Notes: a model not told the origin generated them from the sequence alone. A stretch of DNA of 27,416 nt from Nymphaea colorata (GCF_008831285.2 NW_022204617.1:1-27416), one strand, 5' to 3'. Positions 1 to 10,468 are shown, counted from the stretch's first letter. Numbers and translations: made by a program.

Positions 1-102
1 CCAACCCCAACCCAACCCAACCCCAACCCCAACCCCAACCCCAACCCCAACCCCAACCCCAACCCCAACCCCAACCCCAACCCCAACCCCAACCCCAACC
101 CC
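1..102. repeat. Left telomere, C4A2 repeats
   Basis: The first 102 bases are an uninterrupted run of CCCCAA units, the C-rich strand of a TTGGGG telomere, followed at once by AT-rich unique sequence. The outermost ~30 bases include some shorter CCCAA units. Tetrahymena-type TTGGGG telomeres are typical of oligohymenophorean ciliates. With the matching repeat at the other end, this marks a complete linear macronuclear chromosome. Confidence 0.97.
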
Positions 103-296
103 ATTAGAATTGATGAATATAATCATCTTACATCAATTTAAGCTATTATTATCTATTCATTATTGATTACTTTCCAGAATATCATTAACGTCAAATAAAA
201 CAGTTGATTATTATCTATCCTCGACCCCTTTTTCTTCCCAGCAGCAATTGCCAATAATGATTGTAATAATAAATGAGATATGAGATAAAACATGGA
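103..296. other. Left subtelomeric spacer
   Basis: An AT-rich stretch of about 190 bases lies between the telomere and the stop codon of the first gene, which reads toward the telomere. It must hold that gene's 3' UTR. No repeat, gene or RNA motif is visible. Confidence 0.6.
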
Positions 297-2041
297 TCAC
301 TGCTTGGCTATTCTGATCCCGTGAATAAATCCGTTCTTAAGATAACCGTGGAAGGTCACTGTTTCCCCCTGCGTAAAAGTTACATCGCCTCCATCTGTGC
401 AGTTACCGTATACGATGTTATAACCGGAGTTCAGCTCAAGACCACCCTCCGAGCATTAAGTAATCGATGCAGTGCCGGTGATGATGGGATAATTGCCAAT
501 ATCACAACCGGAGAAAATGTATGTGGATGTTCCAGACGCGGGCAGCTGCGCACTTTGGGCAGAAGCCAACAGCAACGCCTTATCTGATTGCTCCTTGGCA
601 GCTTGAGCAACGAAAAGGTGTTCATAGCCTGTCTCAAGTTGAACTCTGCGATTCCCAATTAGTTCTTGGCGTACAGTGCCTCCTGTTGATACTAAAAGAC
701 AGTTGCATTAGCGGCTTGCAGATCCTGGAAAGCTTTTCCCAGGGCCTTGTTGGCAGTATTATAGCAGCATTGGCGGCATCATTTTGGAAATTGGCTACAT
801 CTCTATTGTCAAAGGCAGTATTGACATTGAATTCTACGATGGATTTATTGTTGTTGAGAGCTTGGAGAACCTTCTTGGCATTCGAAACCTCTTGGAAGGA
901 AGCGTTGATATCCTCATTAGCAGCATCCACGTTTCTCTAGCGAGCTAGAGGTTAGCAGCAGCCTGGATGCTCTAGTTTTGAGCAGTAATAAATTGCTTGT
1001 TGATCGCTGCCAAGATCTCTGTCATCTTGCTGAAGAGCTTAGTGGCAGCGTTGAGGATGGTTTGGATTAGGTTTGTATTCTTTACTGCCTGGTCGTAAGC
1101 GGTTTGCTTTATTGCTGCTCTTCCCTGTGCAGCATCCAGCTTTGCCTATAGGACATTGACCTTATTGAATTATACTGCCTTTTGATCTAAGGCAATTTTG
1201 CCAATTTTTCACTACTGCTGCTTGCGTCTGTGCCATTTTGAGGTTGGACTGCGTGGTGGCAATATCTCCTTTATTCTGCCCAACTGCTCACTTGCCTCTT
1301 TGGCTACCTTGCGAGCCTTGGCCAAATTGGCATTCGCTGATGCCTGCAGAGCGTCTATTTGGAAATAATCGTATTTAAAGACGTTTCTATTGGGGACTTG
1401 CGCGAGATAGGTGCGGGAGGAGAGTGGCTGGACGTTGATAGTGAAAAATAATCGAGGGAATTGCCTGACGAGTCTGAACAAGTGGCTCCGAATGAATAAT
1501 ACCCTTCATCGTAGAAAATTCCATTGAGATTGCCATTAGCATCGCCGGTCAGCATTTAGGGAAGCTGGAGATAAGTCCAAGTGTATTTTCCTTTGGCGTT
1601 GCGGTTGAGGTTGACGGAAAGCTTATCTCCAACTTTGCATGTGCTGGGAAAGTCAAGCGTGATCCAGTTGAGGTTATCATTGGGCTTGTTGAGACTCTGT
1701 CCGAGAGATGAGTTGTAGTCAGGTTAGGTAATTCGTAAAACAATCGTTTCCTGTCCTCTGGATCCGCCCTGCTGATAGTAGACAGTGACACTAAACGATC
1801 CGCTTTCGTTGGGTATTCCTTCGATAGTTCCGCTATTGGATGCGGTGAAGCAGGCGGGCAGGTTGGAGAATGTGAATGCGGGGCTTGCGAGGCCACTCAC
1901 GCGAAAGTTGCAAGTGTAATACTGGCCGATGAATGCGGTCGGTGGAAGATTGGGACTGAGTGAGTATTGCTTGCTGTTTTGGGAGGTCAGGAAGCTGAAT
2001 GCCAGGATGAGAATTAGAGCCAAGGGAGCTATGCGACTCAT
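297..2041 (-). CDS. Secreted Ig-like (He_PIG) and coiled-coil protein
   Basis: The start ATG at 2041 opens a clear signal peptide (MSRIAPLALILILAFSFLTS). Two tandem beta-sandwich units follow. The first contains SGTIEGIPNESGSFSVTV and the second NGNLNGIFYDEGYYS then CSDSSGN, the pattern of putative Ig (He_PIG/cadherin-like) domains. After about residue 200 comes a long Ala/Gln/Asn/Lys-rich helical region typical of coiled coil, then a Cys/Gly-rich tail ending in GIRIAKQ and UGA at 297-299. UAA and UAG occur in frame. The frame changes several times. A 23-nt and a 29-nt GT-AG intron explain two shifts. Others (near 1450 in a T run, near 932 and near 765) look like single missing bases. One shift between about 1195 and 1220 is unresolved. 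The protein is probably secreted or on the cell surface; the exact function is unknown. Confidence 0.72.
646..674 (-). other. Candidate 29-nt intron
   Basis: It runs GTACGCC...ATCGCAG on the minus strand. Removing it joins QYQQEAL to VQLETGYEHLFVAQ and restores a continuous coiled-coil frame. It is longer than the usual 19-20 nt here, so a 1-nt deletion remains an alternative. Confidence 0.5.
1269..1291 (-). other. Candidate 23-nt intron
   Basis: It begins GTGAGC and ends AATAAAG on the minus strand. Removal joins KVAKEA to RDIATTQSNLKMAQTQAA, keeping a helical coiled-coil frame. Nearby GT/AG pairs would also fit. Confidence 0.4.
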
Positions 2042-2409
2042 GGGGTTATTATCTCAGTAGTATGATTATAAAATTCAGCGCAGGTCAGAGAGGCGTTCGA
2101 ACGATGGGAAAGATAATCGGGGCAGGGACGCATGGGGAAAGGAGCAAAAATATCGGACGAAAGTTTTGCCACCGGTTCAACGCGAGACCGAAGACGGAGA
2201 CGATCGTAAATCAAAGAAAATGGTCGTATAATCTGTTTTAGAATAATAAAATATAATGCCGAGGGTTAATGATAACGCCTTAGAAATTGGATGGCGCACC
2301 TTGTGAAAGAAAAACTTACTTACATTTTGAAATTGGGGATAAGAATTAAAAATTGCCAACAATTCAAAGCAAAAATCTGGATTTTCCTAATTTTAACATA
2401 GTTTGAGGA
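2042..2409. other. Intergenic spacer
   Basis: It holds the 5' flank of the secreted-protein gene and the 3' flank of the first phosphatase gene. A 10-bp palindrome CGTTCGAACG sits at 2094-2103. There is no tRNA fold and no coding frame I can support. Confidence 0.5.
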
Positions 2410-3830
2410 TCATAGATCAGAGTTTGCATTCTCTGCAACTTTCTTCTGCGGAATCTCAATCGTGAACGAATCGGTTAGTTTCTTTCCTTCCCCTTTGATC
2501 AAGGCATAATGTTCATATTTCAATTACGCTTCACTTGCAAAGAAAAGACCGTATCCGGTGTGCTCCTCTACGTGGCCTGCAACGAATTTGGCGGCTCGTA
2601 TGGCTGCTCCTAAAGCAAGTAATCAGGATCAAGACCGTCGTTTGATCCACTCACACCCTCGACCACCTGGACGAAGAATTCACTGTTAAAATGTACCTAC
2701 TTTTCTATGACGGGTCTTTCTAGAGAGTACGATAGCCTGATATGAAAGGATAGGTTCGCTAGTAGGTGTGGACGTGCCCGGAAAGCACGAGAGGAATGCG
2801 GTATTTGAGGGCCAAATTGTAAAAATCACGCAAATTGACGTATAAAGGCAAGTATTCACCGCGCTACAAGTCAGGGATGCAATGGCCTTTTGCAGGAAAC
2901 CACAAACAAGTGGGTAGTGAGCCAATCCACTATGGTCTTGCCTTAATTGTTTGCTTTTGAAGTATGACCTTTGAAGCTTAAAGACTAGAATAAAATGACT
3001 CTATGTGTATTATTGAACTGCGAGGAATCAGCATGTTGGATGGATCCATGATAGCTAAAAGACAGGACCAACGTTGATGCCAGTTGCGTTTTTTAGCTAC
3101 AGATCATACAGTTCAAAGTAATCGTTGAAAATCGCCCACACCTTATTCTTTTTGCCATCCAACTAGTGGTTTCCTCTATTGAATATGATAGGCACTCTGG
3201 AGCCAATTTGCTCAATCGATTTCATGGTCAAATCATGAATCTCCACATTTGTGTTCATATCATATCCGATATCCCCATTCACAATAACGCAATCAACCTT
3301 ACCCTACTTGACTAGCTACCCTATAGTTGGATCGATAGGCTCCAGCCTTCAGTTTTATGGTTTTTGTCAGTGATTGGTCCCCAATCAGCCAAATGCAGGA
3401 AGGTGATATTGCTTTCCTTCTAAATAAAAGTATGCCTACTTTGTGGGGTTCTTGATGTGGATCTTAATATTCTCGGGAAATAATCTTTTGGAAGTGTCAA
3501 TGTCGAACAGATTGTATTCCAAATCTGTATCATAGTTATCTGCTGCGTGAGGGAACAAGTGTGGATGTAAGTTGTGTATTTTTATCCAGTTGCGAGTTGA
3601 TTCTTCATGGCATGCTAAGCCTTTCTGATCGGACAGTGGATAATCATGAACTTGTTGATCAGCATCTCGATGTGAGCACATTGCTATTGCGTGTTGAAGC
3701 GAAGAGCAAGACGTTAGGATTTTGAGGATCTAAGACGCTACGACCGTAGTTCAATCTTAAACCGAAGGGAACGCAAGGGTCAATAGACAGGATACTGCTA
3801 ATAAGGCAAGAACAAATAATATTCTTTCAT
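2410..3830 (-). CDS. Purple-acid-phosphatase-like phosphoesterase, copy 1
   Basis: A secreted calcineurin-like metallophosphoesterase. A hydrophobic signal peptide starts at 3830, then LRLNYGRSVLDPQN. The metal-binding motifs appear in order: FLHLADWGP, VNGDIGY, RGNH-UAG-LDG (GNHE), and LSGHVHTY-UAG-R (GHVHxYER). The C-terminus ends SDL then UGA. In both the GNHE and GHVH motifs the Glu is a TAG codon (3163-3165 and 2759-2761), while sister copies use GAA/GAG there, so TAG must be Glu. It needs a 20-nt intron plus several single-base additions, for example one C in each of two C runs, to read through. It is the first of three tandem paralogs in the same orientation. All four metal motifs are intact, so an active secreted or lysosomal phosphatase is likely. 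The substrate is unknown. Confidence 0.82.
3420..3439 (-). other. 20-nt intron in phosphatase copy 1
   Basis: It runs GTAGGCATAC...TTTAG. It sits just before the FLHLADWG metal motif, at the same site as the introns of copies 2 and 3. Confidence 0.8.
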
Positions 3831-4057
3831 CTTTCAATTATAATTGGCAGATATGTACGCATCTAGTTCTAGAAATATCTTTCATTCCAGCTGGTGATGG
3901 AAAATAAAATATCATCCTTATTGTAGCGAAAACTTCATTTATCATTTCAAATATCATCCTTCTTGGAGAATCAAAATTATCATATTCTAAAATCAAAATG
4001 ATGATTAAAATATGTAAAAGTAAGGATTGCTTTATAATTTTTAAGATATTTTGGGAA

Positions 4058-5459
4058 TCATAGATCGGTATTCAACGGTTCGTCATTCTTAGGCAACTTA
4101 ATAACGAATTAATCGGTCACTTTTATCGATCCTCCTTTCACCAGAGTATAATGCTCATACTTCAGTTCCTTCACACTGGCATAGAAGAGGCCAAATCCGG
4201 TACATTTTTCAACGTGGGTTGCAACAAAGTTCGGCAGTACGTAAGGTCTTCAGGATCCTCCACAAGGCCAGTGTTTGATCCACTCACGCCCTCCACCACT
4301 TGAATGAAGAATGGGTAATCGAAAGTGTATTTCCTCTTTTCCTTATTTCCCTTGAACTCCTTTTTTTTCCATGTGCGGTAGGCGGAAATCAAGGGAAAAG
4401 ATCTTTGTAGTATGACATGGCCTGATAGCATGAGAGGGATACGGTATTTCAAGGTCAAAGCATAGAAATCGTTCAAGTTGGCATATAATGGCAAATACTC
4501 ACCGTATTCTGGAGCGGAATGCAGTGGCCAGTCGTAGGGAATCCGCACATCAAAGGATAGTGGCTCAATCCCACAATAGTCTTTCCTTGGCTGCTAGCTT
4601 TTTCCAAAACGATCTTGGCATTATCACGACAAGAAAAAAATTATTCTCTGTGAATCGATCGAAATCTTGAGGAAAGAGCGCGTTGGAAGGGTCCAGAATT
4701 GCGAAGAAGACAGGGCCTACGTTGACCCAGTTGCATTCTTTATGTCCAAATCGTAAATTTCGAAATAGTCGTTGAACATATCTCCAACTGTAGTCTAAGG
4801 ACTATTGATTCATGATTTCCTCTGTTGAAGATGATAGGCACTCTCGATGCAACATCCTCGATCATTTGCATCGTCTACTCATGGAGTGTAGAACCATTGT
4901 TAGATCATAGCCAATATCTCCGTTCATAATCACACATCGACCTTACCTTGGTCGATAAAACTATTTATGGTCGGGTTTATTGGTCCAAATTGAAAGTCTT
5001 TGCATCGTTGACAGTGATGGGTCCCCAGTCAGCCACATGCAGGAAGGTAAAACTTTCATCTTTCTAAATAAATAAGCTTTACCTTGTGGGGATTCTTGAT
5101 GTTGATCTTGATATCCTCTTGTAGAACCTTTTTTGAGGTGGATACGTCGAAAAGATTGTAGAGAATGTCGGTATCAAACTTGACCTCGTGAGTAAGAGAG
5201 CAGATGTGGATGTAAGTGGTATAGTCCAACCCATCTCGCATGAGGTATGAATGCTTCTTAACCCACAGCCACCGACCTATCTCCGACCGTCATCCTAATT
5301 GAAGAGCATGCCTATTTCGTGTTGAAGCGAAGGGCAAGCTTTTCTTGATTCTGGGAGTCTAGGATGCTTCGGCCGTAGTTCAGCCTCAAACCGTAGGGTC
5401 ACAAGGCCAAGAGACAGTGAGACTGTCAGGAGGACAAGAAGGAATATTACTTTTTTCAT
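4058..5459 (-). CDS. Purple-acid-phosphatase-like phosphoesterase, copy 2
   Basis: Second tandem paralog. The signal peptide MKKVIFLLVLLTVSLSLG starts at 5459. Next come GLRLNYGRSIL, a 19-nt intron, FLHVADWGPITVN, FNRGNHE (Glu as GAA) and the conserved VQVVEGVSGS block. The end is NTDL then UGA. The GHVHxYER motif reads GHVILQRS here, so the second metal-binding His and the Tyr-Glu pair are missing. Aligned with copy 1 this could be three single-base losses within about 18 bases, or true divergence to an inactive enzyme. UAR codons are frequent. At KELKYEHY this copy has GAA where copy 1 has TAA. Several frame corrections are needed. The family call is firm; activity is doubtful. Confidence 0.78.
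5064..5082 (-). other. 19-nt intron in phosphatase copy 2
   Basis: It runs GTAAAGCTTATTTATTTAG. Splicing joins NPHK to KDESFTFLHVADWG, restoring the motif frame. The position is shared with copies 1 and 3. Confidence 0.88.
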
Positions 5460-5672
5460 GAATGATATTTTAATTGATACATTTGCATCAATTTTAAGGA
5501 ATATCCTTGCAATATCATGCTAAAGAGATCACATAATAAATAGAGAGTGAAAATATCTGGACTAAAAAAGCAAAGAAACATTTATTGAGTTTAAAATGAG
5601 GATATTAATAAAAGATCATCCAGGAATCCAAAGGAAAATCTATTTTATTAATGATTCTCGATTATTTGGGAA

Positions 5673-7100
5673 TCATAGATCATCGTTTAAGATATTTCTG
5701 TTCGAGATCTCAATTATGAAGGAATCGAATATTATGGTGTCTTTTTGACCTGTATCTTTATCCTTTTGTAATGAGTAATGCTCATAGCTCAAATGGGTGG
5801 CATTGGCTTGGAGAAGCCCATATCCTGTGAATTCCTCAACATGCTTTGCCACGAATGTGCCTGGCTGGGGATAGTAAGGCTTATGAAGGCCGTCTCTGGA
5901 TCCACTCACCCCATCCACCACCTGAATAAAAAATCCATCCTTGAAAAGGTAGTGGTTTTCTGGTGAGGAGGCTTGTGTCGAAACGATAGCCTGGAAGCAA
6001 GGGATGCGACCTTTCGTAGACATGTACGTGACCTGAGAGCATCAGGGGGATGCGTATTTGAGGAGCAGGCTGTAGAATCCTTCAAGTTGACGAATAAAGG
6101 CTAGAATTCAAAATTATCTGTGTTGGGGATGCAATGGCCTGTGGAGTGGTATCCACAAGCAAGAGGATAGTGGCTCAAAGCGACTAAATCTTGCCTGGAT
6201 GAGCTGTCTATAAAATCGCTTTGAAGTGGTCAGGCTAGAGTAAAGCTGGCCCTCAGTGTATTTATTGAAATTGATAGGATTTAGCATTTTGGCAGGATCT
6301 ATGTAAGGAAAAAGAGAGGTCCCACGCTGATCCCAGTTGCATCCTTCTTTTCCAAATCATAAATTTCAAAATACTGCTCAAACATGTCTCCAACCGTACT
6401 ATTCATCTGATGTTTCACATGGTTTTCCTCATGGTTGCCTCTATTGATGATGAGTGGTACTCTGGATGCAACTTCTCCGATCATGTTCATCGTCCTTTAA
6501 AGAAGCTTCTTTTTTGAGTTCAGTTCATACCCAATATCACCGTTAATAATCAACAGTCCACCTTGCCTTGACCACCAAATCATCCAAGTTTGGACTTATA
6601 GGGTAAAGATCATCAGTTGTGGAACTCTGCTCACTTTATCCTTTTTAATCAAAGGGCCCCAATCAGCTACATGCAGGAAGGTAAATTATTTGTCATTCTA
6701 AATTCAATAGCTTATACTTTATGTGGATCTTTGATGTGGATCTTTATATTGCTTTTCAATAATTTCTCTAGCGTTTTGTTATTGACGAGATTGTATTAGA
6801 CATCTTGGTCATACTAAATCTAATGAGTGAGAGAACAACTGTGGACATGCGTGTTGTACTCTGTTTTATCTAGCAGGATGTTAGTAACTTTCCTGCTCTT
6901 GCATTCCACAAGAACCTAATTATTAATTTGCATCCAAATGTAAGAGCATTCCTATTTTGTGTTGAAGCGAAGAGCTAGTCGTTAGGGATCTTGCCGATCT
7001 AGAACGCTACGACCATAGTTCAATCTTAAACCCACGAGTGTGCAATCATCTTTGGCCAATACTATTGCCAGCAAGCAAGGAGGACAATAAGTCCTTTCAT
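5673..7100 (-). CDS. Purple-acid-phosphatase-like phosphoesterase, copy 3
   Basis: Third tandem paralog. A signal peptide (MKGLIVLLA then LAIVLA after one missing T) starts at 7100. The four metal motifs are present: FLHVADWGP, INGDIGY, RGNHEEN (Glu as GAG) and LSGHVHVYERS (Glu as GAA). The conserved tail FVAKHVEEFTGYGL is followed by a UGA stop at 5673. In the region SLTH-UAG-I-UAG-YDQDV-UAA-YNL the UARs align with GAG and GAA of the other copies. This copy supplies ordinary Glu codons at positions where copy 1 has TAG. It probably encodes a secreted acid phosphatase. Confidence 0.82.
6698..6717 (-). other. 20-nt intron in phosphatase copy 3
   Basis: It runs GTATAAGCTATTGAATTTAG. Removal joins the DPHK codons to the exon carrying FTFLHVADWG. 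Same position as in the other two copies. Confidence 0.85.
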
Positions 7101-7158
7101 TAGCTAATATCCAAAAAAATACGAAAATAGATTCCACATTATATTTTTTATATACACA

Positions 7159-7936
7159 TCAAACTCCGCAAATAAGATCCAAAAGAGTCGACCCTTCTTT
7201 CTTCTGCTTGCTATTCATAAGGCAAAGCATAGCTTTGACCCTTTTGGCAATATCTTTCCCGAAGTGATCAGCCAAGTTCTCTGCAATTCTATTCCTCTCT
7301 ACATCTCTTTGGTGATGATGAGGTCGTTGGCGAGGGTGAGTTGTCGGATGGCTTTTAACAATATTCGCAAAGTAAATAACTCGTCTACTCTGCTGCTTAG
7401 AAGCAGTAAACCTTCCTTCAACTCATTACTCACGCCCAGCTTCATCACCGTCTTGCCCTGACGCGAAAGGTTCTAAAATAGAACAGCCAAGATCTTTAGA
7501 ATCTGACCGCCGAAAGTAGAAGTCTTGATTGTCGCTGCATCGAAGGACAAAAGAGCAAGAACGATGTTGCGGGTGAATGGCAGACGCACTTTCTGATTTT
7601 TTCTACTTATCTATGCGAGAAGGGACATGATGAAGACCAATTGGTATTGCTCATTTTCGCTGCTCTCCTCCATGGCTTTGAAGGTGCGATAGAAGTACTT
7701 CATCAATCGGTAATGAAGCATCTTACTAGCGAAAACCTTGTGGTCCGCATGCAAACTGATGATCGAACTAAGCGGAACAAGCCAGCCTAAAATTCCTCAT
7801 CACTGCCCACCTCTATAACTCTTTCCAGGTCTTCAAGAGTGAGGGGGGTGGCTGGTGCAACTTCTATGTGTATTTATGTTGAGCTGTTGCAGTCTTTGTC
7901 GTGGTGGTTTTGGCTCTAAGACTCACAGCTATTCAT
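7159..7936 (-). CDS. Helical-repeat (armadillo-like) protein, unrecognised
   Basis: Starts at the ATG at 7936 (MNSCES then a TAG codon) and ends LLDLICGV then UGA at 7159-7161. About 260 residues, largely alternating amphipathic helices, with segments such as FTRNIVLALLSFDAATIK, QILKILAVLF and LFTLRILLKAIRQLTLAN. These resemble ARM/HEAT-type superhelical repeats, but no family is recognised. Several in-frame TAG and TAA codons occur. Two single-base additions, near 7735 and near 7280, are needed for one continuous frame. It sits between the phosphatase array and the ALDH gene in the same orientation. There is no signal peptide or membrane segment, so it is probably cytosolic. Confidence 0.6.
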
Positions 7937-8006
7937 TATATATAAATATCTCCCTCATTTCACCGTATATATAAATTTAATTCTTTTATAATGATCATTT
8001 CTGATA

Positions 8007-9585
8007 TCAGAGGTCAATTTTCTCTTGCGTGCAAGGACACCACACATTGTAAAGGACAACCGCCGCAATGACCAGGAGAATGGCCAGCAGTCCCCTTCCC
8101 AGTTGTCCATAGGTAATGAAACCGAACTTGAGCAGTGTGGTCATGGTGGACTTCTTGCTGTCGTTGTAGGGAGGATAGCGCTGGTTGATGGGGTAACTGT
8201 CCATCGAGGAGATGAGAGCGATGCTCTTTGGGTTGGTGAAGGCGAGGAAACCGTCCTTGCCGTGGTACCTACCGTACCCGCTGGCGCCCACACCGCCGAA
8301 GGGAAGGCTGAGGTTGGTCATCTGCAGGATTGTGTCGTTGACCACGTAGGCTCCGGATGAGGTTTGGGAACGGACTAGGCTTGTGTTGGCCTTTGACTCG
8401 CTGAACTGGTAGACGACCAATGGCTTGGGACGGGAATTGATCTCCTTGATGAGCTCCTTGAGGTCGGAGTAGTAGAAGATAGGCAAAATTGGGCCGAAGA
8501 TCTCATCCTGCATGAGGAGACTATCCTTGCGTGGAGTTTCAATCACGGTCGGCCCCATGAATCTAGTCTCCTTATTGACGGCCTTTCCTCCGTAGATGAT
8601 GCTTCCTCCATGGTCATCCTTCAAGTACTTCTCAACGCGGTCAACGTGGAACCGATTGATGATCTTTCCGTAATTTCCATCATTCTCCAAACTTTGCTCT
8701 CCGCCGTAGAAGAGCTCCAGCTTCTCGAGGAGGGCCTTGCGGAAGGGCTCGCGGATGGACTCGTGGACGAAGACGTGGTCGACGCCGATGCAGGTCTGAC
8801 CGCAGTTGAAGAACTTGCCGAACAGGATGCGGTTAGTAGCTGTCGAAATGTTGGCAGTCTCATCAACAATCACGGGGCATTTGCCTCCCAACTAGAGGAT
8901 GCAGGGGACCAGGTTCTTGGCAGCCTACACAGCCACCAGTCTGCCAGTCATCGTCGATCCAGTAAAGCAGATAATATCCACTGGCAATCTGGTGACAGCC
9001 TTGGCCACTTCCACTCTTCCCTCAATCACCCTGAAGAATCCTATATCGTCAATGGTATACTCTTGTCCAAGTATTAGTCGAAGAGCTTCTTGATGACTCC
9101 TGAGCTTTCTGCTGCCAGTTCGCTGGGCTTGAGTATGACGCAATTTCCAGCCGATATAGCTGCCGCCACCTGAGGAATGGCAGTGTAGATCGGGTAGTTC
9201 CAGGCGGATAGCACCAAGGCCACTCCCAAAGGCTCATGCTCGATTTCGCATGTAGCCATTCCGAGGCCTGGATAGTGGATGCATTACCGAGAGGCGTGGG
9301 TTTGGACTATGGTTTGATCCAGGAGCCGACCCCGTCGATGAGATCCTGGATTTCAGCCTTGGTGAGGGCGTGCGCTCCAAAGTTGCTGATGAAGGTGTTG
9401 TGTCCGAGGTCCTTATTGAGGGCTTCATTGAACTCCTGCTCGAGAGCGATGTATCCCCGGAGAAGCGTCTTGAGGGTATTCTTGCGGAAGGCGAGGGACT
9501 TGGTCTCGTGGGTGAAGAAATTGGCTCTGAGCTAGTCGAAGATGGGCCGCACCACTGAGGGATCGTCAGGGATTATTCTACTCAT
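8007..9585 (-). CDS. ALDH3-family fatty aldehyde dehydrogenase
   Basis: Oxidises long-chain aldehydes to acids with NAD(P)+. Reading from the ATG at 9585 (MSRIIPDDPS) gives about 519 residues, close to ALDH3A2. Landmarks: EPLGVALVLSAWNYP, KPSEL, the nucleotide-binding FTGSTMTGRL, LVPCIL-UAG-LGGKCP, the catalytic Cys in FNCGQTCIGVDHV (codon 8790-8792), DEIFGPILP and LPFGGVGASGYGRYHGK. A C-terminal hydrophobic helix (GLLAILLVIAAVVLYNVW) suggests an ER-type tail anchor, as in ALDH3A2. The UAG at 8892-8894 falls on the general-base Glu of LELGGK. One 20-nt intron and one missing base near 9310 are all that interrupt the frame. UGA stop at 8007. Confidence 0.95.
9041..9060 (-). other. 20-nt intron in ALDH gene
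   Basis: It runs GTATACCATTGACGATATAG. Splicing gives FDEYLDKRFFRVIEG, matching the ALDH3 consensus around YLDK. Unspliced, the frame is lost. Confidence 0.93.
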
Positions 9586-9939
9586 CTCAAATATGTATGA
9601 TTAATGATACAACTTGAAGATTCACATTAAAATGGGAGGATATATCGAGAGCATAACAGAAAAATATCTGGGAAGTGGGCACAGATGGAGGATAGGATAA
9701 ATAGAGGTTTTGGTTTGGTTTGAAGATGAACTTTGAGATTGTTGAAAGATTAGCATGATGATCGACTCTAGAGGATACATTCATAGGATAGCATACTACA
9801 TTTCTCAATTCCCAACCTATTCCATCCCATAATCCTCTTCCTGCTCTCCTTCCATCCATAATGCTCCGAATGCCATATTCCATATAATCTGTAGTTATGT
9901 AGTGTGGTGATATTGGGTGGGTTAAATAGGGTGGATGTA
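9586..9939. other. Intergenic spacer ALDH-RPL12
   Basis: About 350 AT-rich bases hold the upstream region of ALDH and the 3' flank of RPL12. No conserved coding or RNA feature was recognised. Confidence 0.5.
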
Positions 9940-10468
9940 TCAAACCTTGATTTCTCCGTTGCTAATCTTGGCGATGATCTGTTTGGGGCTCTGCTTGTCG
10001 ACGGTGCATCCGAGGGAGAGGCAGGTTCCGAGTACCTGTTTGACGGTGCCCTGGAAGGTCTTGGCCATGCTCTTCTCCTCGATGACCTTGGCGACCTTCT
10101 TGATCTGCTCGAGAGTGAGGTTGCCCTTGTGGGTCACGTTCTTGACCTTCTTTCTGTCACGCTCGTAACCGCCCAACTCCTTGATCAGCAGGGCTGAAGA
10201 ACTTGGGTTCACGGTGATCTCAGCAGCTCTGTTCTGGCATTTTAGCTGCACCATCACGCGGATGCCCTTCCATTTACCGCCCTACTTCACGATGTCCTCA
10301 CCCACCTTCTTGGCGTTCTGAATCATATAGTGCATACCAGACCGAGAGGACCGAGCTTGGGAGCGAGAGTGGCAGCGGGGCCGGGCTCACCGCCGAACAC
10401 TTTGATGTTGACTGCGTTAAGAAAGTCGTACTGTAACGAACCTCGGTGGGATCAACTTTGGGAGGCAT
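9940..10468 (-). CDS. RPL12: 60S ribosomal protein L12 (uL11)
   Basis: A core protein of the large-subunit stalk base. After removal of two 20-nt introns it reads 162 residues without any other correction; the human protein is 165. It begins MPPKVDPTEVRYINIKVFGG. APKLGPLGLNAKKVGEDI and the basic RDRKKVKNVTHKGNLTLEQI block follow. It ends LGCTVDKQSPKQIIAKI...GEIKV then UGA. One TAG lies in GEDIVK-UAG-GGKWKG. The intact frame in a highly conserved gene is a good control: introns are real and the code is not standard. The upstream gap to ACP is 187 bases. Confidence 0.97.
10318..10337 (-). other. 20-nt intron in RPL12
   Basis: It runs GTATGCACTATATGATTCAG. Removal joins GPLGL to NAKKVGEDI, the conserved L12 sequence. 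Confidence 0.95.
10412..10431 (-). other. 20-nt intron in RPL12
   Basis: It runs GTACGACTTTCTTAACGCAG with an internal TTAAC that could serve as branch point. Removal joins EVRY to INIKVFGG. Confidence 0.93.

Noticed and set aside
1380-1480. 29-nt GTATTATTC...TTCAG segment as an intron in the secreted-protein gene
   Set aside because: It encodes GYYSFGATCSDSSGN, which aligns with the end of an Ig-like unit. A missing T in the T run just after is the better explanation.
2070-2125. Possible tRNA T-arm around CGTTCGAACG
   Set aside because: The palindrome lacks a matching acceptor stem, D-arm and anticodon arm.
8025-9077. Plus-strand open frames across ALDH
   Set aside because: Shadows of the ALDH gene, whose minus-strand frame carries every family motif.
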